This document shows positions 8,817 to 14,976 of a stretch of 64,000 bases of DNA, piece by piece. The stretch covers positions 34,572-98,571 of the forward strand of contig NZ_VNFK01000020.1 of the NCBI RefSeq assembly GCF_007786235.1, in the 5' to 3' direction. The position numbers and the translations under genes were made by a program. Under the pieces are notes generated by a model that worked only from the letters and a program-made list of their open reading frames with translations, made no database searches and was not told where the DNA came from. This DNA is from Paenarthrobacter nitroguajacolicus. Its GTDB lineage: Bacteria > Actinomycetota > Actinomycetes > Actinomycetales > Micrococcaceae. The stretch's first letter is position 1, and every line of letters starts with the position of its first letter.

Positions 8817-8842
8817 CTCCACTTTACTCCACAACGCCCCAC
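8817..8842 (-). promoter_or_regulatory. probable MraZ operator: three decamer-phased GTGGRG boxes
   Basis: Read on the minus strand, GTGGGG (8837-8842), GTGGAG (8827-8832) and GTGGAG (8817-8822) are direct repeats with an exact 10-bp period, 66 bp upstream of the mraZ start. MraZ proteins are known to bind short direct repeats about one helical turn apart, TGGGN in Escherichia coli and AAAGTG-type in Mycoplasma. The middle and last boxes here carry the AAAGTGG-like context. The match in spacing and position makes an autoregulatory operator likely. Confidence 0.75.
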
Positions 8843-8916
8843 AGTCAACGCAATCGAAGGCGTTTCTCCACCACTTTGAGAATCAAGCGCCCTGAATCCG
8901 CGCGGATTTCTCGGCC

Positions 8917-8932
8917 GTGGGGCGAAGTGGAG
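8917..8932 (+). promoter_or_regulatory. second MraZ-type box pair, opposite orientation
   Basis: On the plus strand GTGGGG (8917-8922) and GTGGAG (8927-8932) repeat with a 10-bp period. The flanks resemble the minus-strand operator: GTGGGGCG is followed by a GTGCATA-type sequence in both. This looks like an inverted duplicate of the mraZ operator about 85 bp away. Whether it serves a divergent transcript or a looped repression complex cannot be told. Confidence 0.5.
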
Positions 8933-9010
8933 GGAGGGTGCATAGGCCGGGGACCGAATAGCCACTCCTTCCGCTGGGAACTGCTGCGCGGCCAGCGGAC
9001 GGCGCGACTC

Positions 9011-9050
9011 CGGGACCTGGGTGGCGGAAACGGGACCTGGGTGGCGGAAA
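9011..9050 (+). repeat. perfect 20-bp tandem duplication with GTGG boxes
   Basis: CGGGACCTGGGTGGCGGAAA occurs twice in direct succession (9011-9030 and 9031-9050) with no mismatch. It continues into GTGGAGTGAA, TGGTGGGAAG and TGGGGTT, so GTGG boxes recur at or near 10-bp steps up to about 9075. It belongs to the mraZ upstream region. Confidence 0.9.
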
Positions 9051-9112
9051 GTGGAGTGAATGGTGGGAAGTGGGGTTCTGCGGCGATGGGGGGAAACTAC
9101 GCTTAAACGCGA

Positions 9113-9135
9113 AAAGACCCGCAAGGCGGGTCTTT
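9113..9135 (-). terminator. rho-independent terminator after the DUF3040 gene
   Basis: A 10-bp stem (AAAGACCCGC / GCGGGTCTTT, 3-nt loop) with T-rich 3' end on the minus strand lies 80 bp downstream of the gene at 9216-9584. It separates that gene from mraZ. Confidence 0.85.
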
Positions 9136-9215
9136 CGTTATCCCCTGAAGAGCTTCAGGAGCGTGACTGATTCAGGATGCTCGTCCGTTGTGCGCTACGA
9201 AACCTTCGTGGTCCG

Positions 9216-9584
9216 TCAATTGTCGTCGCGGCGCCGTTCGTCCCAGCGCTCTTCCAAGCTGCTCATGAAGGAACTCTTCGACTTGGCCTTACCGGGCTTT
9301 CCCTTGTTTGCCTTGCCGAACGCCGCGCCCCGCAGTGTGGCGAAATACACGCCTGCGCCCATGACAACAAACCCCAGGACGCCAACAGGTATCGCCTGCA
9401 TGGACACGCCAACAAGCAGGAGGAGTATGCCGGCAATCGCGCCTAGTACGCCGATTATGACGTGCCGGGTGGACCAGCTGCGGATGGGATCCGAACCCAT
9501 GGTGTTGGCAAACTTCGGATCGTCCTCATGAAGTTGCTTCTCAAGTTGCTCAAGCAGCTTCTGTTCATGCTCCGAGAGGGGCAT
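9216..9584 (-). CDS. DUF3040 family small membrane protein
   Basis: The 122-residue protein starts MPLSEHEQKLLEQLEKQL, the hallmark opening of the actinobacterial DUF3040 family. Two adjacent membrane segments follow (about 42-62 and 64-85), then a basic, lysine-rich cytoplasmic tail ending DERRRDDN. The family function is unknown; members often lie near the dcw cluster or dinB in actinobacteria, as here. An upstream AGGAGG-like sequence (minus strand near 9590) supports the start. It is a single-gene unit with its own terminator at 9113-9135. Confidence 0.9.
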   Translation of the reverse strand: MPLSEHEQKLLEQLEKQLHEDDPKFANTMGSDPIRSWSTRHVIIGVLGAIAGILLLLVGVSMQAIPVGVLGFVVMGAGVYFATLRGAAFGKANKGKPGKAKSKSSFMSSLEERWDERRRDDN

Positions 9585-9607
9585 CGCGACCTCCTTTAGT
9601 CAGCCAG

Positions 9608-9736
9608 CGTCTGGACAAAACGCGTCCTGTGCGTCTGTTACCAAAACGATCGGACCAAGAAAATCGTTCCCAAAATTCCCTCTGGGTTCAGTGGGCATCT
9701 CAGGGCCGACTGTTCAGGAAACAGTTTGTCCAGACG
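9608..9736. promoter_or_regulatory. 12-bp inverted repeat between dinB and the DUF3040 gene
   Basis: CGTCTGGACAAA at 9608-9619 is matched exactly by TTTGTCCAGACG at 9725-9736, and a third GTTTGTCC lies at 9764-9771. A CTGTT-CAGGA-AACAG stem sits at 9710-9724. The region is AT-richer than its surroundings. It may hold the promoter or operator of the DUF3040 gene. The pattern does not match the actinobacterial LexA box (GAAC-N4-GTTC). Confidence 0.4.
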
Positions 9737-9821
9737 ATCTAAATCTCTGTAATAAATAGAATAGTTTGTCCGAGGCCGATCTGAAAGACGCACCGGAGCC
9801 CGGCCGGGCCACCCGCAGGTG

Positions 9822-11108
9822 CTATTTGCCGTTCGAGGGCTTACCGGGCTCCAAAAGTCGCGCCGGAAGCAGGGTTTTGGAGCCAAACCGTTCTGATACG
9901 CGATCCAAGGCTTGCTCAGCCGCCCGCCAATTGTCGTCCCGACGATCCAGGCTCAATTGCATGGACGTTTGGCCCGCGGGTTCCAGCTGTTCGGCCCGCA
10001 CCCCCACCAATCGGACGCTCATGGATCGTGTTCCCAGGGAATCGAGGAGCTGCACGGCCACCTGGTAAATCAACTGTGCGCTGTCCACCGGGGCATGGAC
10101 GGTTCGGCTCCGGGTCACCGTGGAGAAGTCGGAGTACCGCAGTTTGAGAGCCACGGTCCTGGCCAGCATGCCGGAACTCCTCAAGCGGGCAGCAGTTCGG
10201 TGGGACAACCGCAACAACTCCCGGTGCAGCAGCGCATTATCCGCAGTATCCACAGAGAACGTTTCCTCCGCACCAATACTCTTCTCCAGCCTGGTGGGTG
10301 TCACGGGCCGGGGATCGATTCCCATGGACAACCGGTGAACGTGTTCTCCGCTGGCACCCAGGACCTTCTTCAAGGACGCCAACGGAGTAGCTGCCACGTC
10401 AGCCACGGTGCGGATACCCAACCGCGCCAGCACCTCGCCCGTTTTCCCTCCGACACCCCAGAGCGCGTTGACCGGCAGGCTATGCAGATACGGGATGGTG
10501 TCCGCGGCATCGATCTGGAGGATGCCGTCGGGCTTGCATCGCGTGGAGGCGATCTTGGCCACAAACTTGGTGCCGGCGATTCCCACGGATGCCGTAATGC
10601 CAAGTTCCGACTGGACCCTCCGGCGAATGAGGTGACCGATGTCCAACGGTGAACCCAGCCTGCGAATTGCTCCACCTACGTCCAGGAAGGCTTCGTCCAC
10701 GCTGAGCGGTTCCACCAAATCCGTAATAGACGCGAAAATTTCCATCAGCTGGGCCGAGACCTCGTAGTACACGGTGTGTCGAGGGTTGATGATGACGGCG
10801 GCGGGGCACCGCCTCATGGCGATCGACATCGGCATGGCGGACTTCACTCCGGTGGCGCGAGCCTCATACGAAGCGGATAGCACTACTGACCGTTCCGCCG
10901 GGAACCCTACGATTACGGGCTTTCCTCGAAGTTCTGGACGGCTGCGGAGTTCCACGGAGACAAAGAAAGCGTCCATATCCACATGAAGTATGCTGGTTCG
11001 CCTCAGTTCCCGCAGGGCGTCTCCAGCGCTGCGGGCGGGCTGATGGCCGGCACCTGGGGCGCCACCGAACGGTTCCTGCCTCACAACGGCAATACTATGC
11101 CCGACCAC
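9822..11108 (-). CDS. dinB: DNA polymerase IV (Y-family translesion polymerase)
   Basis: DinB copies past damaged bases with low fidelity. The 428-residue frame contains ILHVDMDAFFVSVE at 41-54 with metal ligand Asp44, and LSVDEAFLDVGG with Asp138/Glu139. Next come thumb-domain helix-hairpin-helix segments (LWGVGGKTGEVLARLGI) and the little-finger region (EKSIGAEETFSVDT). The first 35 residues are not family-like, and the GTG at 11108 has a weak ribosome site, so the true start may be an internal GTG or TTG a little downstream. No canonical LexA box is seen upstream, so SOS control is not shown. It diverges from the lipoprotein gene at 11157. Confidence 0.94.
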   Translation of the reverse strand: MVGHSIAVVRQEPFGGAPGAGHQPARSAGDALRELRRTSILHVDMDAFFVSVELRSRPELRGKPVIVGFPAERSVVLSASYEARATGVKSAMPMSIAMRRCPAAVIINPRHTVYYEVSAQLMEIFASITDLVEPLSVDEAFLDVGGAIRRLGSPLDIGHLIRRRVQSELGITASVGIAGTKFVAKIASTRCKPDGILQIDAADTIPYLHSLPVNALWGVGGKTGEVLARLGIRTVADVAATPLASLKKVLGASGEHVHRLSMGIDPRPVTPTRLEKSIGAEETFSVDTADNALLHRELLRLSHRTAARLRSSGMLARTVALKLRYSDFSTVTRSRTVHAPVDSAQLIYQVAVQLLDSLGTRSMSVRLVGVRAEQLEPAGQTSMQLSLDRRDDNWRAAEQALDRVSERFGSKTLLPARLLEPGKPSNGK

Positions 11109-11156
11109 TGACTAAACTGGAGGCACCATTCGACTCAGCCCCAGGAAGGGTCCCCT

Positions 11157-11720
11157 GTGAAGCTCTTTGGAACTCCTCAAGCGCGAGGGTTTGCCCTGCT
11201 CGCAGCAACTGTCGCGGTGGCGGCCTCGGCATGCACGCCGTCGCCAAGTGGTTCGGCTGCGCCGTCCCCTACGGGTGCTTCCTCGCAGTCGTCCACTACA
11301 TCGCCGGCACCTTCCAGTGCCACCCCCACACCGGAAACGACGGGCAGCACGGAGACGGCACCAGTGCCCAACGCCACGGCCACGGTCAACGCGCTCGTTC
11401 CCGGCTTCCCGGAGCAGCTCATTCCCGTCATGCCTAAGACGTCGGTCCGTTCGAGCAGCTTTGATAAGGACGCTTCCCTGGCCACAGTTGCGCTCGTTGG
11501 GACAGTTAAAGCCCCGCCGGAAGGGGTGGTGGACTACTACAAGACATCACTCGAGGCGCAGGGCTTCAAACTTGTCCCCGGGCCGGAAGCGGTGGGCAAT
11601 GTCACCTCGCTTGACTTCATTCGTGGCGACGGCGAAACAGTCAATGTGTCCATCCGGCAGAAGGAGGGCGTCTCCACGTTCACCATTGGTGCCAACGTGG
11701 CGGCCGGGTCCGTCAAGTGA
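11157..11720 (+). CDS. predicted secreted lipoprotein, function unknown
   Basis: The 187-residue product begins with a signal peptide (LLAATVAVAASAC) whose Cys26 is a likely lipidation site, so it should sit on the outer face of the membrane. A 50-residue Ser/Pro/Thr/Ala-rich linker follows, then a small globular part with VSIRQKEGVSTFTI. The start is GTG at 11157 with AGGAAGG about seven bases upstream. Its stop overlaps the start of the prenyl synthase gene (GTGA), so the two are probably coupled. I do not recognise a family beyond a generic actinobacterial lipoprotein. Confidence 0.8.
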   Translation: MKLFGTPQARGFALLAATVAVAASACTPSPSGSAAPSPTGASSQSSTTSPAPSSATPTPETTGSTETAPVPNATATVNALVPGFPEQLIPVMPKTSVRSSSFDKDASLATVALVGTVKAPPEGVVDYYKTSLEAQGFKLVPGPEAVGNVTSLDFIRGDGETVNVSIRQKEGVSTFTIGANVAAGSVK

Positions 11721-12829
11721 CGGCCTCTTCCCACGTGACTGCGACATCCCGAATAGCATCCGAGCAGATGCTGTTCATCGACGGCGTGTCCGGCAAGCTG
11801 GGTGGCTTCCTGGCAGATCAACGCGACATGATGGCCACAGTTTCTCCTGACGTCGAGCCGCTCATCGGTTCCATTTCGAACCTGGTCACGGGCGGCAAGC
11901 GCCTGCGGGCGCTGATGTGCTACTGGGGTTGGCGTGGAGCTGGTGGCGTCGCTGACGACGAAGACATTGTCACGGCGGGCTGCGCGCTCGAGCTCTTCCA
12001 GGCAGCTGCCCTGATCCACGACGACATCATTGACCGCTCCGATACCCGTCGCGGCGGTCCCAGCGTACACAAACGGTTCAGCCAGCTCCATGAGCTGAAT
12101 GGGTGGGCGCTGGACAGTGGACGGTTCGGAGACGCGGCGGCGATCTTGACCGGAGACCTGTGCCTGTCCTTCAGCGAGGAATCCTTTACCGAGATCGGCC
12201 CGAGGGCAGCCTCCGGAAGTACCGCGCGCCGTATCTTCAACGTGATGCGGGCCGAGGTAATGGCCGGCCAATATCTCGACATCCTTGAAGAAGTCGCAGG
12301 ACCGGTTCGTGACCGGGCTGGATCGGTGGACCGCGCAAAGTCGATCATCCGGTATAAATCCGCGAAATATTCCATGGAGCACCCGCTGGCTTTGGGCGGG
12401 GCGCTGGCAGGTGCACCGGCGGACCTGCTGGAGGCCTACTCGGAGTTCTCGTTGCCCCTTGGCGAGGCATTCCAGCTGCGGGACGATGTCCTGGGTGTCT
12501 TCGGCGATCCCGAAACCACCGGCAAGCCAGCTGGTGACGATCTCCGTGAAGGCAAACGCACTGTCCTTGTGGGCTTTGCCATCAACCAAGCGGTTGCAGC
12601 CGAGGCGGATTACGTCGACCGTATACTGGGCAATCCCGACCTGGGGCCCGACGACGTGGCCAGTATCCGCAGCATCATTGTTCAGTGCGGGGCTTTGGAC
12701 GCCACGGAATCTCTCATTGCGGATCTAAGCAACAAGGCGTTCGAAGCCTTGGAACGGCTGCCCCTGCAGGAAGTGCCCTTGATGGCCCTGCGCCAATTGG
12801 CGGAAGCTGCCGTGAGCCGCGCCTCCTGA
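11717..12829 (+). CDS. polyprenyl (trans-isoprenyl) diphosphate synthase
   Basis: The 370-residue enzyme extends allylic diphosphates with isopentenyl diphosphate. The first aspartate-rich motif is DDIID at 102-106, followed by RRGGPSVH. The second is DDVLGVFGD at 256-264. KRLRAL near 61-66 binds isopentenyl diphosphate. Residues before the first motif are small (AAALIH), which permits chains longer than C15; exact chain length cannot be read. It overlaps the lipoprotein gene by 4 nt. The neighbouring Rv2175c-type, PASTA kinase and DAHP synthase genes match the M. tuberculosis order beginning at Rv2173 (idsA2), so this is probably its counterpart. Confidence 0.93.
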   Translation: MTASSHVTATSRIASEQMLFIDGVSGKLGGFLADQRDMMATVSPDVEPLIGSISNLVTGGKRLRALMCYWGWRGAGGVADDEDIVTAGCALELFQAAALIHDDIIDRSDTRRGGPSVHKRFSQLHELNGWALDSGRFGDAAAILTGDLCLSFSEESFTEIGPRAASGSTARRIFNVMRAEVMAGQYLDILEEVAGPVRDRAGSVDRAKSIIRYKSAKYSMEHPLALGGALAGAPADLLEAYSEFSLPLGEAFQLRDDVLGVFGDPETTGKPAGDDLREGKRTVLVGFAINQAVAAEADYVDRILGNPDLGPDDVASIRSIIVQCGALDATESLIADLSNKAFEALERLPLQEVPLMALRQLAEAAVSRAS

Positions 12830-12879
12830 TCCAGACGACGCATTATGGGCGCGGGCCCGGATGGAACATGACCTGACGA

Positions 12880-12918
12880 AGACGACGACGGTGAGAACCG
12901 TCGTCGTCTGCGTTTTTT
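12880..12918 (+). terminator. rho-independent terminator after the prenyl synthase
   Basis: A 13-bp perfect stem (AGACGACGACGGT / ACCGTCGTCGTCT, GAGA loop) is followed by GCGTTTTTT on the plus strand. It ends the lipoprotein-prenyl synthase unit; the minus-strand gene ending at 12948 converges on it. Confidence 0.95.
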
Positions 12919-12947
12919 GTCCGGCCTCCCGCTTTGAGGAGGCGCTG

Positions 12948-13301
12948 TTACCAGGCCAGGGACTGGGCGCGACGCCTGATTTCCGTCTTTCGCCCCTCGC
13001 GCAGGGCATCGATGGGGCGCCCTCGCAATGAATCGTCAGGAGTGAAAAGCCAGATAATCAGTTCTTCGTCGGTATAACCGGCGTCGCTGAGAACCGCAAC
13101 GGTTCCCTTTAGGCTGTCCACGACGTGCCCATCCTGGATAAAGAGGGCAGGGATGGAGCGAATATTCCGCTCTCCCTGCCTGATGGCGACCAGCGCACGC
13201 TCGTCCAGAAGTCCGTGGACTTTGGTGATGGAAACTTCCAACAGTTCGGCAACATCCGGCAGCGGCAGCCAGTCGGAAACAAGGCTTTCTACATTACTCA
13301 C
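12948..13301 (-). CDS. Rv2175c-family DNA-binding protein
   Basis: The 117-residue protein carries a winged-helix/helix-turn-helix N-terminus, DWLPLPDVAELLEVSITKVHGLLDE, and a C-terminal part with GYTDEELIIWLFTPDDSLRGRPIDALREGRKTEIRRRAQSLAW. This layout is typical of the actinobacterial Rv2175c family. In M. tuberculosis that protein is a substrate of the kinase PknL encoded next door, and phosphorylation weakens its DNA binding. Here the kinase gene is nearby too (14977), with a LysM hydrolase gene between. It diverges from that hydrolase gene across a repeat-rich promoter region. Phosphorylation in this organism is inferred. Confidence 0.9.
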   Translation of the reverse strand: MSNVESLVSDWLPLPDVAELLEVSITKVHGLLDERALVAIRQGERNIRSIPALFIQDGHVVDSLKGTVAVLSDAGYTDEELIIWLFTPDDSLRGRPIDALREGRKTEIRRRAQSLAW

Positions 13302-13445
13302 GGAACAAGGTTGCCACGCCGCCCCACCCGGCGCCTAGCCGGAGTCCGACGCCGGTAGTTGACGACCGCTGCCAGGGCACCATTTCACTCCCAGAATTTG
13401 GTGCCAATAATCCCCTACCGCCGGAATTCTTGTGCCGATTCATTA

Positions 13446-13464
13446 AGTGTGAGAGATTCACACT
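13446..13464. promoter_or_regulatory. 7-bp inverted repeat upstream of the LysM gene
   Basis: AGTGTGA-GAGAT-TCACACT is a perfect inverted repeat with 7-bp arms and 5-bp spacer. It resembles a CRP-type site but has one spacer base too few. It directly precedes, and partly overlaps, the 9-bp ladder and may be part of the same control region for the divergent genes at 13301 and 13560. Confidence 0.5.
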
Positions 13465-13526
13465 GATCACACTTGCACCATTGATAACATCAGTAACATT
13501 GGTAACACTGACAACAGCGCTAACAA
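13455..13526 (+). repeat. degenerate 9-bp tandem ladder, consensus TGnTAACAn
   Basis: Eight consecutive 9-mers can be aligned without gaps from 13455 to 13526. An ACA core begins at 13460, 13469, 13487, 13496, 13505, 13514 and 13523; only the third unit (13473-13481) lacks it. The best units are TGATAACAT, CAGTAACAT and TGGTAACAC. The array ends 33 bp before the ATG of the LysM/transglycosylase gene, so it overlaps its promoter or leader. GTAACA-type direct repeats are known targets of the actinobacterial regulator MtrA, which controls cell-wall hydrolases; binding here is a hypothesis. Confidence 0.75.
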
Positions 13527-13559
13527 TCACTCCCCGCTGTTCGAGATGAGGACACTTTC

Positions 13560-14900
13560 ATGACGACGCCCCGCCCGCCGAAACGAACCATGAGCATGCC
13601 GGTCATCGCGGCGACCACGGCTGCGCTTCCCGCTGTGGTTTTGTCCTCGCTTGCCCTGGCCCAACCGACCATGGCCGCGCCTGCGCCCCAGCCCCGCAAG
13701 ATTCCGGCCACACTTGCAGCCGCCATGCAGGCTCAGGCAGTCAACGCCGGTACTGTTATCCCCGCCCAGTCGGTTGCAACCACTCTTCCGGCCGCCCTTC
13801 GCCCCATGGCTCCGTCAGCGCCGGACACCTACACAATTGTTCGCGGCGACACCATCAGCGCAATCGCGCGTCGATTCAACTTGGACACTTCGGCAGTCCT
13901 TCAGCTCAACAAGCTCACGGCCACCACGTTGATCTATCCGGGACAGACCATCAAGCTCACCGGTACGGCGACGCCCGCCCCGGCCCAGCCGTCGGCTCCC
14001 GCAGCTCCCGCTGCGCCCAGCAACGCGTCTGTCTACACGGTGGTGTCCGGTGACACGCTGGGAGCCATCGCCGCAAAGCATGGGGTCCCTCTGTCCAGCG
14101 TCTTCAGCTGGAACGGCCTCAACGGAAGCTCCATCATTTATCCTGGCCAAAAGATCAAGGTCAGTGGCGGATCCGCACCGTCAGCGCCGGCAACTTCGAC
14201 GCCTGCCCCCGCACCTGCACCAGCTCCCCTGGCCAGCACCGGTTCGTACAGCATCAAAGCCGGTGACACCCTCAGCTCCATCGCCTCCCGCCACGGCGTT
14301 TCCCTGGCCGCCCTGATGTCGGCGAACAAGGTGACAGCAACCACCGTCATCTACCCGGGCCAGAAGCTGACCATCCCCGGCGCGAGCCTGCAGCCGGCCG
14401 GTGACACCAAGCCGCTGGTGCCCAGCACGTTCCTTGGCTTCACCTACCCGGCCGCCGTTGTCAGCTCAGCCAATGAAAACAAGGCTCTGCTGAACGCGTC
14501 CCCGGTTCCGAGCCGGGCCGAAATGAAGAGCATCGTGGCCGATACTGCCCGTCGCATGGGCGTCAGCCCCTCGCTGGCGCTGGCCTTCGCCGAGCAGGAA
14601 TCCGGTTTTGACCAGCGTGCTGTCTCGCCGGCCAACGCCATCGGCACCATGCAGGTCATTCCCTCGTCAGGCCAGTGGGCCTCGGATTTGGTGGGTCGAA
14701 AGCTCAACCTGCTGGATCCTTATGACAATGCCACTGCGGGCGTCGCCATCATCCGTGCCTTGATCGCCACCAGCAAGGATCTGGACACCGCGATCGCCGG
14801 CTACTACCAAGGCCAGTACTCGGTCAGCAAGTACGGCATGTACGACGACACGAAGCGTTACGTCGAATCGATCAAGGCCCGCCAGCGCACCTTTGGCTAA
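13560..14900 (+). CDS. secreted LysM-repeat lytic transglycosylase
   Basis: The 446-residue exported protein should bind and cleave peptidoglycan glycan strands. A signal peptide (about 1-40, cleavage near MAAPAP) leads into three LysM domains at about 91-133, 159-201 and 230-272. Each is of the YTIVRGDTISAIARRF type and ends in IYPGQ-KI/L. They are separated by Ala/Pro linkers. The C-terminal SLT domain (about 325-440) has the catalytic glutamate in EQESGFD (Glu347), followed by IGTMQVIP and YYQGQYSV. A 9-bp ladder and an inverted repeat lie just upstream. It sits between the Rv2175c-type gene and the PASTA kinase, suggesting a shared role in wall homeostasis. Confidence 0.93.
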   Translation: MTTPRPPKRTMSMPVIAATTAALPAVVLSSLALAQPTMAAPAPQPRKIPATLAAAMQAQAVNAGTVIPAQSVATTLPAALRPMAPSAPDTYTIVRGDTISAIARRFNLDTSAVLQLNKLTATTLIYPGQTIKLTGTATPAPAQPSAPAAPAAPSNASVYTVVSGDTLGAIAAKHGVPLSSVFSWNGLNGSSIIYPGQKIKVSGGSAPSAPATSTPAPAPAPAPLASTGSYSIKAGDTLSSIASRHGVSLAALMSANKVTATTVIYPGQKLTIPGASLQPAGDTKPLVPSTFLGFTYPAAVVSSANENKALLNASPVPSRAEMKSIVADTARRMGVSPSLALAFAEQESGFDQRAVSPANAIGTMQVIPSSGQWASDLVGRKLNLLDPYDNATAGVAIIRALIATSKDLDTAIAGYYQGQYSVSKYGMYDDTKRYVESIKARQRTFG

Positions 14901-14918
14901 GCCTTTTTGCAGCACCTC

Positions 14919-14957
14919 GGAAGGGGCCCGCATCCCGCGTGGATTCGGGCCCCTTCC
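14919..14957 (+). terminator. hairpin between the LysM and kinase genes
   Basis: A 12-bp perfect stem (GGAAGGGGCCCG / CGGGCCCCTTCC, 15-nt loop) lies in the 76-bp gap. The T-tract is weak (CTGCCTCGTTT), so it may terminate only partly, and the kinase could be transcribed by read-through. Confidence 0.7.
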
Positions 14958-14976
14958 CTGCCTCGTTTAGGATCGT

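Larger units (their letters stand above)
8752..9112. other. mraZ upstream region, repeat-rich, no gene seen
   Basis: No convincing gene lies between mraZ and the DUF3040 terminator. Besides the minus-strand operator at 8817-8842, there is an opposite-strand array at 8917-8932 (GTGGGG, then GTGGAG 10 bp later, followed by GTGCATAGG). There is also a perfect 20-bp tandem duplication at 9011-9050, continuing into further GTGG boxes to 9075. I could not place a clear -10/-35 pair for mraZ. Confidence 0.6.

Noticed and set aside
8876..9106. A 76-codon frame across the mraZ upstream repeats
   Set aside because: Its codons simply read through the G-rich repeats; there is no ribosome site and no plausible protein features.
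13302..13559. A cyclic di-AMP (ydaO) riboswitch before the LysM gene
   Set aside because: Such riboswitches precede wall hydrolase genes in actinobacteria, but I could not find the conserved core motifs here; the 9-bp ladder occupies the leader.
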